A stretch of 64,000 nucleotides of DNA, taken from NCBI GenBank assembly GCA_029379385.1, contig CM055612.1, forward strand, positions 18,352,001-18,416,000. Reading direction: 5' to 3'. Positions 41,092 to 54,396 of this stretch are shown one piece after another. The position numbers and the translations under genes were made by a program. The stretch comes from Quillaja saponaria. Its lineage: Eukaryota > Streptophyta > Magnoliopsida > Fabales > Quillajaceae. The first letter of the stretch is position 1. Every line of letters starts with the position of its first letter. Below the pieces are notes generated by a model, which saw only the letters and a program-made list of their open reading frames with translations, did not search any database and was not told the origin of the DNA.

Positions 41092-44000
41092 ATGGGAATT
41101 CTCACAAGGAACTCAGCTCGTGCACCTTCTTATGTCCTTCCTTGTGTCATAGCCTTGTCTGTCTTCTCTATCACTGCACTCCTCCTCTACAAGGTTTCCC
41201 TCTTCTCCTTTTTTTTTTTTTTTTCCTGCTTAATTTGTTGGGTAATTTCATCGAATAAGTTTGTATTGGTTTTGGTTTTGGTCACTTTTGAATTTCTGTT
41301 TTGTTGGGTAATTTCGTCTAATAGGTGGACGATATCGCTTGGCAGACGAAAACTGTTGCAGGGCATAACTTAGAGCCAACGCCATGGCATATATTTCCAA
41401 TTAAGACATTTGACGAAGAAACCCGACAAGAAAGAGCTTATAGAATCATTCATTGCTCTTACCTTACCTGTCGTTATAGCACCGATGCTGTTTCAGAAGG
41501 GAAGCGTTTCTCTGCTTCCTCTGACACGAATCAAAAATGCCCGGACTTCTTCAGTTCGATTTATCGTGATCTCCAGCCATGGGCTCGGACAGGGATAACT
41601 AAGGCCCGTTTGGCTGAATCCCAGAAATTTGCTGCGTTTCGGGTTGTCATTGTTAATGGAAAACTATACGTAGATTTGTATTATGCTTGTGTGCAGAGCA
41701 GAGCAATGTTCACCATCTGGGGTTTGTTGCAGCTCCTTAGGAAGTATCCTGGGAAGGTACCTGATGTGGATATCATGTTCGATTGTATGGACAAGCCTAT
41801 TTTCAATCGGACCGAATACCAGTCAATGCCTGTGCCCCTGTTTCGCTATTGCACCACTAAGCAACACTTTGACATTCCATTTCCTGATTGGTCTTTCTGG
41901 GGTTGGTAAGAATTCCTTTAATTATGAAAAACGAGTCCTTCTTAGATGTTTATTTCTTAATACTGTTCAAATTGTTGATATATATGACGATATGATTTTA
42001 ACTGGCTATGCCATAATTGTGAATGTGACAAGCCATAAGTATATTGCATGGCATATAGAAGAGAAGGGTTTGTTGTATTCTTGTATATCCCCATCATAGG
42101 TATCCAAGTTTTTTGTCATTTCTAGTCACAGGAGAGGTTTTTATTTGTCATATCTGTGATGTGATTTAATCCAAATGCTAAGTATTTTGCATAGATGCTT
42201 GATAACCTTTTTACAGTTCTAAATTATGCCTTTTGAAGTTGAATCTCTCCCTATAGGGGTATCATGCTAATCTTTTTCGGCCAAAAAAAGTTAAATTTGA
42301 ATTAGTCATCTAATATAATTTAGCTATGCTGGTGCTTTATGGTCTGATCAGGATTGCATTTTAGTTTCTTTATTCCTTACTATGCTGAACATATTCTGAT
42401 TGGCACTATATGTCTTTGTATTAAATCATTCTGGCACAGGTCAGAGATAAATATAAGACCCTGGCATGAAGAGTTCCCAGATATTAAGGAAGGTTCTAAA
42501 CATCGGAGATGGAAAAACAAGTGGCCTATAGCATACTGGAAGGGAAACCCGGATGTTTTCTCTCCTATTCGTACAGAGTTAATGAAATGTAATCATTCTA
42601 GGTTGTGGGGAGCACAAATTTTGCGTCAGGTTTAAATGGACTTTGCATGTTACCTTATTTAAATTTATTTGTGAAAAGGACAGGCTTCACTAAACCAAAG
42701 TTTCATTACAGGATTGGGGTGCAGCAGCAAGAAGTGGTTTCCAGGAGTCTAAACTTTCAAATCAATGTGATTACCGGTGAGTATTCTTCTTGGTGTAATA
42801 GGTCAAACGTATATATAGGAACCCTTTAAATTATACCTCATAGTTTCCCTAAATCCTGCATAACTTGATGGATAAAACACAAAAGAGACACAATCCTCTG
42901 TGAAAATCATTGAAGAGTTTGCTATGTTTCTTCCTCTTTTCCGTCTAAAAATTAATTTGAGTTTCAAGTTTACTTTGTTTATTGTTTTAAATCCATGTTT
43001 CCTAAATCACAGCTTGCTCGATATGGTTTCTATATCTCAACATGCAAATGAACCGACAGAGTTATTAAGCTACCTCTATATTTGTAACTATCTACATTTC
43101 AGGGAAAGTTGCAAATGTACAACAGTACGTGTACCTTGACGTGGAAATCTAGAAAGATTTTGCATTACCCATCTAGCTTTGTTCCTTTTAAAACATGAGA
43201 AGTTATGTTTACCGTGTTTTGCCTGTTTTCTCTTCTTAGGATTTGTTCTTATCTTGTAGCCGATTATCCGTCCTTCACCCAACCATATTTCTCGTTTTCA
43301 GTGTTAGAAGTTAGCTGGGAGTGCCTTGCATCAGCTATCTAGCTTTTTCCCATAATCTGAGATTATGTTTAATGTGTTTTACATAGTTTCCTGTGCTTGG
43401 GATCTGTTCTTTTCTTGCAGTTGATTATCTGCCCATCGCCAGCGTCTTTATTTCTTCCCCTCTCTCTGCAGTTACAAGATCTATGCTGAAGGCTATGCAT
43501 GGTCTGTGAGTCTGAAGTATATTCTATCATGTGGTTCTGTGACTCTGATAATATCACCAGAATATGAAGATTTCTTCAGTCGTGGCCTCATTCCAAAGAA
43601 AAATTTTTGGCCCATTGATCCTGAGCCAGAACTATGCAAGTCTATAAAGTATGCCGTTGACTGGGGTAATGAACACCCGGCTGAGGTATGGCTTCACTCA
43701 TTCTTACCTATATTCCTGTCATTCAGTTTTCATCTGTAAAGACGGATGCCATTATTTCCTCTTCAGTATAACAGTCACAATAGAGTTTTGAGTTTTCTGG
43801 TGTATTGGTGTTCCATCTGGAAAATGGAACTATTTTTAGTTGCAATTACGCGTTCACTTTGCCACTGGATATTGATGTACATAACTGTGTCAAGTGCCAC
43901 AAATTGGTAGCAATACTGGTAGTTTGAACCCCAATAATTAAGTTAGAAAGCCGAGATAGTTATAGATATGTGCTCAATACCAGGAAACACATAAGAGACC

Positions 44001-44434
44001 TTTTCATTTTTGGGTTGTCATAGTTACAGTGCCTTTCTAATAATTTGCATCTTATTTATGACTGATCTATTTGATTTATGTTGCTTACATTGAGTTCATA
44101 AGTCAAAGTTTTGCATCTTAGTAAATTCCTGATTGAACTTCATAATTATTTTATTTCTCTTTCTTTAATGGCTAATTAGGCTGAGGCTATAGGAAAAGGA
44201 GGTCAGGATTTCATGGAAAGCTTGAGTATGGATCGAGTTTATGATTACATGTTTCACCTCATCTCAGAGTACTCAAAACTGCAGCACTTTAAGCCTACAC
44301 CACCATCTACTGCCTTAGAAGTGTGTGCAGAATCCCTGCTTTGCTTCGCTGATGAGAAACAGAAGCAATTCCTCAAAAAATCAACTACCTTCCCGTCACA
44401 ATCCCCTCCCTGCACCCTTCAGCCTGTGCAATAG
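41092..44434 (+). CDS. Family GT90 (DUF821/CAP10, rumi-like) O-glycosyltransferase
   Basis: Exons: 41092-41193, 41325-41905, 42440-42629, 42712-42776, 43472-43685, 44180-44434; 468 residues. All junctions keep frame. A short cytosolic N-terminus is followed by a signal-anchor (residues about 16-33), as in type II Golgi/ER enzymes. The rest is the GT90 domain: ARLAESQKFAAFRVVIVNGK, then DVDIMFDCMDKP, SFWGW/SEINIRPWHEE, WPIAYWKGNP, WGAAARSGFQESKLSNQC, YKIYAEGYAWSVSLKYIL, FFSRGLIPKKNFWPI and KYAVDWGN. Animal Rumi/POGLUT relatives add glucose or xylose to EGF repeats; plant members probably act on cell-wall glycans or secreted proteins, but the acceptor is unknown. Slightly shorter than many relatives (about 500), mostly in the N-terminal stem. 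The first exon relic in unit 1 shows the gene was duplicated. Confidence 0.92.
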
Positions 44435-46018
44435 TAAATCGCACCAGAAGCAATACACATCATAAATTGGAAAAACCTGAAAGGTCGCAGTGAACAGAAA
44501 TGTAAACTACCACGTAAAGGCTATCATTGCTGTTACTATAGGGAAAAGATAAACAATTTTGTTTTTATAGGTCATTCATTACTGGAAACATTGTTGTATG
44601 CATCAATAAGTATGAGGAGAGACACATACGAACTCAAATTGAGTTTCTTGCTTATTTAGGTGACTATTCAACAAACTTGGTTTTGTAGTAATGTTACTAT
44701 AACTACAGCACTATTAGAAAAAATGAACAATGGAACGCTTCATCGCACCCCTGTCCTATTTTTGAATGATCTCAGACTTTCTTGGGATGTAATTAGTAAT
44801 GAATTAAAGGGTTTTTGTGTGTAGAAAGTTATGTTTCCTACATTTCAAGATTAGCTAGTTAATTTCTCGATCAGCTCCTTTTTCATTTCAATGTTCCGTT
44901 CATGTGTTACACAAGCTGTAGTTCTGAGTTCTTAAGCAATTTGCAAATTCAGTAGTTTTTGGTGTTAGAATCTATGTGCAATTACGTGGGCTGCCATGAA
45001 TGAGATTTTCTGTTTTGGTAGTGCTGGGGTGAATAAGAAAAAAGTAAAAAGTGGAGACCGGAATCCACAATATCATATCAAGAATTGACAATACAAAATC
45101 AACAAAACTATGATTCAATTCGATAATGATCTAATTCGAAATAGCTTGAATATGACATATATCAATATGTAGCTCGAATATGTTATCTCAGTATAAAACT
45201 ACTTGAGCTCTTTACATTTTACTTTCATGTAGTTAGCTGTATGTAATTTTTTTCATGTACATAGTTTGGAATGGTACACTAAACTCTCAATATTTTTTTT
45301 AATAAAAGAAAATGAAATGTTAACTTTTTTTATTTAAATAAATAAAATAATATTCTACTAGTATCAATCCCGGATAAAAGAGATAGGTTACAATAAGTTG
45401 ACGGCCATCATAACACTAGTCAAAACCTATGACTCAACTAGTTTGAAATTTAAGATTTAGTTGAGTTGAGAGTAGTGTGTATACTGTATTACATTCACGA
45501 ATATTATTTTTTTCTTTTATATATAGTTTTTTCATTTTAATTTAGGCTAATATGAAAATGATTTGAACTGAGCGAAACATAGCAAATAAATTATGTAATC
45601 TTATTTGAATATAATGTAATTCATGTATTGTTTAAATTTATTAAACAATCCAATTTAGGGGAACACATATTCAATCCACCCGATAAATCAAATTAATATC
45701 CTATAAAAATAATAAAAATTCAATCAGGTGTATTGTGATGCATCCAATTGGGCCTAACTCAACAGGGTCTTGTTTTGAGTTGATATAAATACATACCGGT
45801 TCATGAATCGGCCGAAATTATTTTATTATTGATATTGAGGTTAGTTCTCATTTTGGTCCATAAAACTTTAATTAGTTTGTCAGACCCAAAAAAAACCCAA
45901 AAATAAGGGATGCAACCCTAACTTATAAATGAGAGTTTTGGGTGGTAATAATGCCATTTGACTGTGTTTGGAGGCAGATAACAGTTGCCGAGGAACTAGA
46001 GGATCGTTTGGTTGGTGC
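44435..46018. other. GT90 3' region and intergenic DNA
   Basis: No gene seen on either strand. AT-rich with poly-T and poly-A tracts. The GT90 transcript must end in the first few hundred bases, but no single polyadenylation signal stands out. Confidence 0.5.
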
Positions 46019-46090
46019 AAACCCTAACCCTAGCGTGTGTGTTTTTGGTTTTCTTGATTCTATTTGAGAATTCATGGCGAATCCTGAAGG
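46019..46090 (+). other. Orphan first-exon-like segment with telo-box
   Basis: The motif aaaccctaaccctag at about 46019-46033 contains the telo-box AAACCCTAA, often found in 5' regions of plant translation and cell-cycle genes. It is followed by a leader and an ATG (46075) opening MANPE, then a consensus donor ggtatgt at about 46089. No matching downstream exon could be found before PDX1, which has its own leader and start. It could be the first exon of a gene that was truncated, or an upstream non-PDX1 transcript; I cannot decide which. Confidence 0.4.
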
Positions 46091-47068
46091 TATGTAAATA
46101 GCTTCTTTTAAAGCTTATATTTACATTGCAATTGTTTCTTACAATGTTTGCTTCATACTCCTATAATTCTTTTTTTTTTTTTTTTTTTTAAGTCACGAAA
46201 TATATATAAAATTGTTAATTGATCATCATTTGAATTTTGTTTTTGGAATATAAATTCTTTTAAAAGAAAAGAATAGAGTTTGAACATGATAGTTAGTATT
46301 CAATCCAAGATATATAAGAAATAAAATTCTTATTCATTACAATATTATACGGAATGTAAAAAATAAAATTATAGTAAAAATAGATTAGATGTTAAAAAGT
46401 TGATATCACATCGTTCTTTATACAATTAAGATAACATATTAACTACTTGATAATTCATTAATAAAAATATTTTACTAATTTATTGATCATAGTTAAATGA
46501 ATATAATATCTACCAAACAAACAATATGAAATCAAATGATAAGTAAATTATAATGTAAAAATCTCAACTTGGATATCATTTTTACAGTTGTTTATATATA
46601 TTGTTTGATTCATTCACATTTCTTTTTATTTGAGCCTTGAGATAATATTTTGAACACCAATAAATATAGTTATCCAAAAATAATGACATGTTAATTTTTT
46701 TTACACATCGTTATTATTAATTTTTAATTTTTGTAAATAATTTTAAACAACTTTACTTTTCATATTTTATAAGATTTTTTTTTTTTTTTTTTTTTTTATA
46801 ACCATAAATTTTGAATGTTAGTATTGAAAGTTTTAGTAAATGTAAAGAGAGAGATTGTAATTTAAAATAAAAAATTGAAAAGAAAAGAATATTGAAAATA
46901 AGCATTAATATTTTTTGGTTAATAATAGTATTAACACTTTCACACACACACACCGCTCTCTCCCGTTCTCTCATTTCTCATCTTTTCTGGTCTATCTTTG
47001 TTTTTCTCATTTTCGATTTCCAACACTCTGTTCGTTTTTATTCTTTCTTATTTCTATAATTAATAACA
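46091..47068 (+). promoter_or_regulatory. PDX1 upstream region
   Basis: AT-rich with poly-T tracts (46162-46190 and 46776-46798), then a short CA repeat (about 46940-46953) and a pyrimidine-rich leader (ctctctcccgttctctcatttctc, about 46955-46980) just before the start codon, typical of strongly expressed plant genes. No unambiguous TATA box was fixed. Confidence 0.5.
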
Positions 47069-48001
47069 ATGGCTGACACCGGCGTAGTTACAGTCTACGG
47101 AAATGGCGCCATATACGAGACCGCCAAGAAATCCACTTTCTCCGTCAAGGTTGGCCTGGCCCAGATGCTCCGAGGCGGTGTTATCATGGACGTCATCAAC
47201 GCTGAGCAAGCTCGCATCGCTGAGGAGGCTGGTGCTTGTGCTGTCATGGCTCTTGAGCGCGTTCCTGCTGACATTCGAGCTCAAGGCGGTGTTGCCCGGA
47301 TGAGCGACCCACAACTCATCAAAGAAATCAAACAAGCTGTCACCATTCCCGTCATGGCCAAGGCTAGAATTGGGCATTTCGTTGAAGCCCAGATCCTCGA
47401 GGCCATTGGGATTGATTATGTCGACGAAAGCGAGGTGTTAACGCTTGCTGACGATGAAAATCACATCAATAAGCATAATTTCAGGGTCCCATTTGTGTGT
47501 GGCTGTCGCAATTTGGGGGAGGCCCTTCGAAGGATTCGTGAAGGGGCGGCTATGATTCGAACCAAAGGCGAGGCTGGTACCGGTAACATCATCGAGGCGG
47601 TGAGGCATGTAAGATCTGTGATGGGTGACATAAGGGTGCTGAGGAATATGGACGATGATGAAGTTTTCACTTTTGCAAAGGAGATTGCAGCTCCATACGA
47701 TTTGGTAATGCAGACCAAGCAGCTTGGGAGGCTTCCAGTTGTGCATTTCGCCGCAGGTGGGGTGGCGACACCGGCTGATGCTGCGCTGATGATGCAATTG
47801 GGTTGTGATGGTGTGTTTGTGGGGTCTGGTGTGTTCAAGAGTGGTGATCCGGCAAGGAGGGCCAGGGCTATTGTGCAGGCTGTGACTCATTATAATGACC
47901 CAGATGTGCTTGCGGAGGTAAGCTGTGGATTGGGTGAGGCTATGGTTGGTATTAATCTCAATGACGACAAGGTTGAGAGGTATGCCAATCGTTCAGAGTG
48001 A
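47069..48001 (+). CDS. PDX1: Pyridoxal 5'-phosphate synthase subunit PDX1
   Basis: One uninterrupted frame of 310 residues, the usual length; known plant catalytic PDX1 genes also lack introns. PDX1 makes vitamin B6 (pyridoxal phosphate) in the cytosol from ribose 5-phosphate, glyceraldehyde 3-phosphate and ammonia supplied by the glutaminase PDX2, as a dodecamer with PDX2. Visible hallmarks: [20 protein letters not shown]; both catalytic lysines at the expected positions, K98 in VMAKARIGH and K166 in RTKGEAGTG; the phosphate-binding [13 protein letters not shown] and [12 protein letters not shown] loops; and the [10 protein letters not shown] tail. The start is the first ATG, giving a family-like N-terminus. 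Higher GC than its surroundings, as expected of coding sequence. It converges on the PLC gene, 525 bases away. Probably fully functional. Confidence 0.98.
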   Translation: MADTGVVTVYGNGAIYETAKKSTFSVKVGLAQMLRGGVIMDVINAEQARIAEEAGACAVMALERVPADIRAQGGVARMSDPQLIKEIKQAVTIPVMAKARIGHFVEAQILEAIGIDYVDESEVLTLADDENHINKHNFRVPFVCGCRNLGEALRRIREGAAMIRTKGEAGTGNIIEAVRHVRSVMGDIRVLRNMDDDEVFTFAKEIAAPYDLVMQTKQLGRLPVVHFAAGGVATPADAALMMQLGCDGVFVGSGVFKSGDPARRARAIVQAVTHYNDPDVLAEVSCGLGEAMVGINLNDDKVERYANRSE

Positions 48002-48526
48002 GAATGAGGTTTGCTGCCAATGCCTCCATTAACTTGTAGCTGAGAGACCTTAGACTAAAGTAATGGTCCATATACTCTTATATATCTGCCAACATTTATG
48101 TTATTTGCAGTCTCTTTCTAGTTTGACTGTTAAAATTTCTGGGTTTATTTTTCTTGCTTTAGAACATACTATTGAGAAGTATTAAAAATGATTTATTATG
48201 TTATTCTATAATAAGTTCAAATCTTGGTGAGCTTCACTCTGCCTTAATCATTTAGCAGTCTCAGACTCAAATAGATAAACCTATTTCTGGTACGGATTTG
48301 CAAACGTAAGAGGTGACAAACTAACTTCAGTCAACAACCAAAAGAAATCTTCAAATACATGATATAATGCACCAAATGAATGACCTGTTTTTATTATGAA
48401 CTAAAAAAAATAAAATAAAATCTCAAACTCAGTAACTGAATTGACCACAGAAGAAACCTTAATAGCTTTGGGGTACACACAAGCATTTCTAACTTCTATC
48501 AGAAAACCAAGAATAAAACCCCCAAC
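48002..48526. other. Intergenic spacer between convergent PDX1 and PLC
   Basis: No gene. Contains the 3' untranslated regions of both convergent genes. The PLC side reads tttatt-type polyadenylation signals on the minus strand near 48390-48420. Confidence 0.6.
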
Positions 48527-51500
48527 TCAGATAAACTCGAATCGCATTAGAAGCCTAACTGAATTATAAGGCTCTCCTTTACGGTTAAAAAGGGGTACTG
48601 CATGGATTCCTTGTCTCAGTTCAGCAACTGGTAAACAAGTTTGGCCTCCAAAATCATCCTTCTCTGACGTATTATAGTCAAGTACTTCTACTCTAAGCAA
48701 AGCCATTTCAGGCACAGTCAACGGGAATGTAAACTCTTCTTCCCACACAGGTCTCCAGTTATCCTCTATTGTCTTGGTTTTCTTCTTTTTCTTATCAGCT
48801 GGCACGCCAACAATCCCAACCTGTAATGCATATGGATTTGTAAGCATGCAACATGGTTTTACCATTCTATAACCAAATCAGGCATTACAATCTATCTTTG
48901 TCTGAACTGCCTCAGTAAGGTTTTCTTTACATAGGGTAAAGGAGAAGAACATCCTGGAGAGTTGTATAGGGAGGTGTTGGGGATACGACCCCCAGCAGTC
49001 ACCCCCGATCACTGGTGGGTTGAAACTTAAGTAAGGTTACTTGAGTTTCAAACAAGAATGTAATTTCAACATGTAGTTTGCAAGTTAAAATAAAAATACA
49101 ATGTTTGATCTAGCATTGTCAATTGGTTTTAGAACTAGAAGTGCATCTCCAACTCCTACTGGTTGGCTTACGGGCATTATATTGTTTCAGGCATTCCCTT
49201 TTTGCCAGCAACATCCAAATACTGATGGTAATCATAATCAGTTTTTCTAAAAGCATCACAAATGGTAAAAGTAAAACAACAGGATGATATTGATAGACAA
49301 TCCAATACATCCTCTTGTGTTCTTGGGTCCATTTCCATAGTCAAACGACCCAAACATAAATAGTGCCCAGTGAGAGAATAATTAATCTGTTATTAATGCA
49401 GTAGCTTAAGATAAATTGAAAGCAGAAGATGATTAATTTAGCACAAAACTGTGATACAAAACTTACCTTCGTGTAAAAATCTGGAGGGGAATACAAATCG
49501 AAGTCTGTTTTTTTAAAATCTAAATGCCAACCATCTCCCATATAGACTTTCACCTATCAAACAACAGAATCAGTTGAAGAAAAAGGCAAGAGAAACTGTG
49601 AACGGCAATTTGCTTTTATTTTGAATGTGCTTACCTTAAGAGTCTTCGTCACTGGTAACTCAGTTTTAGGGTCAAACACCTGATTATCTGGACCTGTACT
49701 CAGAAGAAAGTCAGGCTTTTTGACATAACCGCACCCTCCATTGGATCTAAACATCCCATCCATCATCCACAGATATTTACCATATCCCTGTAATTGGAAC
49801 AAAGGAATGCCAGTCTTGTAAGTAGACATTATTCAAGAACACATCTCTCTAGAGAATTTGTATCGAATGTCTCCAAAGGGATAATAGGATCTCTTAAGTG
49901 ACAACCCAACAGTACGATTCAAAGAAGAGGAAGACGATTCCAATTTGCAGCAAAAGACCGGATTTCTTGTTCAATGAGTCCTATGCCATAAACCAATCAT
50001 ATGGATTTATATACTAAATATTTCCTTTTCAGATCTTATTAGAAAGTACTAAGTTACTAACATAGAAACTTATCATGGCGCTTATGATCATTAAAGCTTG
50101 TACTAAGCGTCAATTTCTTTTAGTGATGTAAGCTAATCATTGTGAAATAAACTATCGAGCTCTACCATTTTCTTTCTTTAAATCCCCTATATTCCTCAAA
50201 TGCCCTTAGCAAACTAAATTCCTAAAAGAACTGAGTTGGAAACTGATTAGAATTCTTTGACAAGCACCGTGAACTCAGCCAAGCTCTGTCTATTAACAAG
50301 AAAAAGGAAACAAACAAACAGAGAAAAAAAAGAAAACAATGTTCTGCCGTAGAAATATTTCAGGCAAACTAGAATTAAGAATGGTTCGGGCACCTGACAT
50401 TGAAATATTAAGAATCCTTAGTGCCCAAACTAGGAAACCCCGTCAAAAAAATTTACTACTCATCATTAGAAGCAAGGAGTAAAATGTTCTAAATCAATGG
50501 ACTATAAGTTCCATTGCAATTTTGGTGAACTATAAAAGAAAAGGAAACAAAAAAACAAAAAAAATACATACCTGCATATTAAATGCAACCATTTGAGCAC
50601 CATACTTCCATCCAATTAGTGGCTTGTAGTTCGAGGAGTTGAACCGTGTACCCTTTGGGTAGATCCTTAAGAAATTCTTCTGAGTAAATCTATAAACAAA
50701 CAAAAAAAGCAAGCATTAGAATAAGTCAATTGGAAAACATTGCATAAAGCACAATAAATTAGGGGATTACTTGTGTATTTAAGATATAGCAACATCATCT
50801 CAAATGGTTATGCAAGCATAATGACAGTACCTGACAATATCACTTCCATGCAATTCAGCAGCCTTTTCAAGTGCCTGTTCACTCAAACTAAGACGTCTAA
50901 CTTTGTCAGCTTCTACTTTTAACGCTTCCTTCAAACTGCCCTTTGGTTTCCCAGCATGGATAGCAATTTGACGCTTATAAGCAGAAGATGATGATGGGCA
51001 CAATTCAGGAGCGCAGTCCTCATTATCTTCATCGTCCAGGCTGTGGTCAGTTGTATCAGTGCCACTCTGCAAATTAGTAGAGCAAAATTTAAAGGGTTGG
51101 AAGACCAAAGTGGCAAGATACTGGTGAGGGAAAATATAGATGGTGTGAACTGCATGTCTTAGCTCACCATATCATCATCTTCCTGATCATTTGTAATGTC
51201 CGAGGGCTCCTTCCCCCTTTCATCTTCATCAGAATCCTTTGTTTCCTTTGATCTCTTACCATTTTTCTTCACCCTTTTAGCTGCCGGAGGTTTGGTAGAT
51301 ATTATGATCCGATACTTCAATTTGTCCGGTGAAGGAAATTCTTTCAAACTCTCAGACGTGGGACTAAACAGCATATCTCCAAATGTTTGAGTAAGCATCT
51401 AAGAATGGAAACTTCAATTATTAATTCTAATTTTAGTCAAGAATAGTGGTAAAATCTCAGAAAGCACAGCATATTACCTCAGCTACTTTAGCTTGAAGAT

Positions 51501-53322
51501 CAGATGTAAGATGGTCTTCAAGAGTTATAATGACAGGGTATGGGGATGCAGCAAAAGCATGCTCTTTAATGGACTCCAAGCATGTAATGAGTTCCACAGG
51601 AGGCGTCAGTGTCCTACGTTTATAGAAACACACTTCAAAAGAGTTCCAAGATGCAGGAAAAATAAACATTGATGGTCTTTTCAAGCTTTCAGAACTACAG
51701 AAAAGGGAAAACAGACACAGATTTTCTCTTCTTTCTGGGAAAATGATTCTTTGAACATAACAGGTCTTTATGGAAACCAAGATTAGTCTTGATTCATTGG
51801 ATTAGCATAAAAGACTCAAATATAAATTTTAAATGGATGAGTCCCCTCCCTAATATCTATGTCAGAAGTAGAATATACGCTATTACATTAGGAAGAACAT
51901 GTGTCTAAGTCTCAAACTAACGAAGTTTGGCACAACAAGAGTTCATAAAAAGGGGGTAAAATTTTCTTAACCCATTTTCCTGACAAAATAATTAATTACT
52001 TGGGGGGAGTGGTTGAGAGACTCAAACAAACTAAAGTTATAAGTGTGAGAGCCGCATGACAGAGACAAAATGATAATATTTGGAGTACCTTCCATGGAGG
52101 ACATGGACATTATCTTCTTTAGAATTACTCCATAGATCAAGTTCCACCACTCGTACACCTCTGTTCAGTGCCTTTATGATTGGGACAACACTGCAATCAC
52201 TGGTTAGTTGGTTTCCGGTGAGATATGAATTATGGCCAGTGTATATGTAATAATGGGACAACGGAGCAGTCATAACCTGGTGAACCTGCATGAAAGCAAA
52301 CAAAATGTTAAACAACAGTGACTTTTCCCCTACTTAATGCCTAATTATTAAGTCTTAAGTTCTAAATAGAAATTTGTCATCTGTAGATGTGTCCTGTTCA
52401 TTAACTAGTAAGAATATCAGTCTAAAAGATGCAACTGACTTTAATATGATTATTAAGACTTCTAGTTTCAGCTATGAAAACTACAACTGAAGTTGAATTT
52501 TGAGATATACTTCATGAAGCTGTGGGATGTTTGTAACATTTTGCATCATAGGTATTCAAATTTGGTCTTTCAACTATGGTTCCCAACAAAAGGAAAGGTG
52601 AACGAAGCAAATAAAGAAGTTATGGGTCATATAAAGTTCAAGACAACAGTAATATTAATATTGTCAACTGAAATAAGAACAATTAAGACAGCCCATTCAC
52701 GATCATCATCATTTTAAAAAGTGACAGCTGAGAATTTTGAAGAAACTGAAATGACAATAAGAAGCAAAGAAAGAAACAAAAATAGGAACAAGAGTCTTCA
52801 TGCTTTCTCATTTTATGATAAGGGAGGAAAGGGAATGGACAACCCAACAGCACCATAAACCCACGTAATATAATGATAAAACTCATTAGCATATCTAACT
52901 CCAACAAAAAAACAATCACCTGATCCGCAACTTCATTTCGTTTTCACTTAGTTTCCCACATTTTCTAGGCCACCAAACAGTCCAGAAAAGAAAATAGAAA
53001 GTACCTTAGTTCCAATAGGGGGATTGAATTCAGGAGAGAAGAGATAGTGATGAAAATCATCGAGGGTCAGAGTATGCCTCTTGAATTTGGTAATGTGATG
53101 ACGTTTATGCAACACCTGCTCCACTATCCGCTGTGCGTCCGCAACGGAAATGCAATCGCCGCCACCCTGGACCTCAACCAAGAACCGATGAAGCTGATCG
53201 GCTGTCATGTGTGTTCCTCCCAGGGCGTATTTGTTGAAGGCCTCCTTGACATCTAATGGTGGAGCGGCCTCAGTCCCCTTGAACCTCCTTGTGAAGCAAA
53301 CGCATATCCTATAACTACCCAT
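48527..53322 (-). CDS. PLC: Phosphoinositide-specific phospholipase C
   Basis: Nine exons on the minus strand: 53322-53005, 52285-52089, 51613-51478, 51398-51168, 51066-50831, 50689-50572, 49787-49635, 49553-49467, 48820-48527; 589 residues, normal for plant PI-PLC. Order: EF-hand-like N-terminus 1-106; X domain from 107 with catalytic His124 (TGHNSYLT), Ca2+ ligands in ELDLW (E154, D156), second His170 (VLHGR) and ITLEDHL; an acidic/basic linker about 230-350 ([13 protein letters not shown]); Y domain about 375-460 ([29 protein letters not shown]); C2 domain about 464-589 ending MRFEFI. It cleaves phosphoinositides to diacylglycerol and inositol phosphate at the plasma membrane under Ca2+ control. 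No pleckstrin domain, as in all plant PLCs. Closest in feel to the PLC2 group. No lesion seen. Confidence 0.96.
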
Positions 53323-53986
53323 ATCATATAACCGGATTCAGAGCAAAACACCCGCTGATACGCTGTCCTTTATAGATCAAAACACCAAAACTGAAACTTC
53401 TTTAGAGGCGAAGAAGCCAGAGAGAGAGAAATTCGCTAAAAAGGTGTGAACTTGAAGACCCTTCGGATTTCTTTTTCTTTACGAATAAATTAAATACTAC
53501 TACCACTTTGAATTCAATAACCCGGTCTATTTTAAATATTAATGTCAAATCTCTGTCTTTCTCTCTGCGGGTGACTTCCATGAAAGCAAAGCTTGTGGGG
53601 TTTTAAAATGCACTAATTTATTTCTTGGTGATCTTTCCAACGTGATGAAATAGTTTGCTAATCATTTAAGCTTAGGGTAGTTGTGGAAGCTATCTGCATA
53701 GGACAAGAGAAACAAAGTGGGAAGAGTTTGACGAGGATGAATCAACGTGCTACCTCGTACCAATTATTGATTACTTTATGTTTATCTAAGGAAAAGAGAC
53801 ATGACTTAGGTTTTCTTATACTTTTCGTCCTTGTAATTAGGGTGATATTTCATTTTAGTCCTTATCATTATTTTGATGCAATTAAATTCTCTGAATTATA
53901 AAGTAGCATTAATTGAATCTTGATGTTCAATTTATAACGCTGACGGGAATGAGTTGGACTAACAATGCCTCGAATAATATCATTTT
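53323..53986. promoter_or_regulatory. PLC upstream region
   Basis: No gene is seen between the PLC start codon and the retrotransposon. The first 150 bases hold the likely 5' leader, including a GA/CT-rich stretch (about 53410-53432). The large Tat-type element begins only 0.67 kb from the PLC start, so its LTR could influence PLC transcription. Confidence 0.5.
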
Positions 53987-53991
53987 GTGAT

Positions 53992-54396
53992 TGTTAATGT
54001 CAAAGTAAACTTGTACGGGTTACGGGAATAAACGGTCTTGAAGTAGCCTTTAGATGATCTTTTGTGGCTGAAGTATTTTAATGTGTTGTGGCGACCTAGA
54101 TTCTTGGTGTTCTCGTGTCCTGCAAAATAGAGGACGGAAGCCGAGTCCAGGGTGAACTCCTAAGATCCTCCGATGAGTAAGTCAGAAAGGGGAGGGCTTA
54201 GTAAATGGTAAGAAGATGATAGGTAACTTAAAAAGAGACTTTCACTTTTGATTTTTCTTCTCCTCTTGAGGAACATGACATATATATATAGAGTAGAAGA
54301 ACATTAGCACGGGCCACCGGAACTGTTCAAGTTAGCAAGTGATAGGCAACTGCCACGTGGCATGTTCTCATTGGGTGTCATTTTACTATATTAACA
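53992..54396 (-). repeat. 3' LTR (in element orientation) of Tat-type element
   Basis: 405 bp, TGTTAATGTCAAAG at the left and ATATTAACA at the right, i.e. TG...CA on both strands. Aligns along its whole length with 63405-63817. Contains ccacgtgg near 54355 and, read on the minus strand, a tatatatata box near 54280. Confidence 0.93.

Noticed and set aside
41410..42099. Alternative frames overlapping GT90 exon 2
   Set aside because: Out of frame with the conserved GT90 protein; they have no conserved residues.
47060..47890. Long minus-strand frames across PDX1
   Set aside because: Shadows of the highly conserved, stop-poor PDX1 coding frame on the plus strand.
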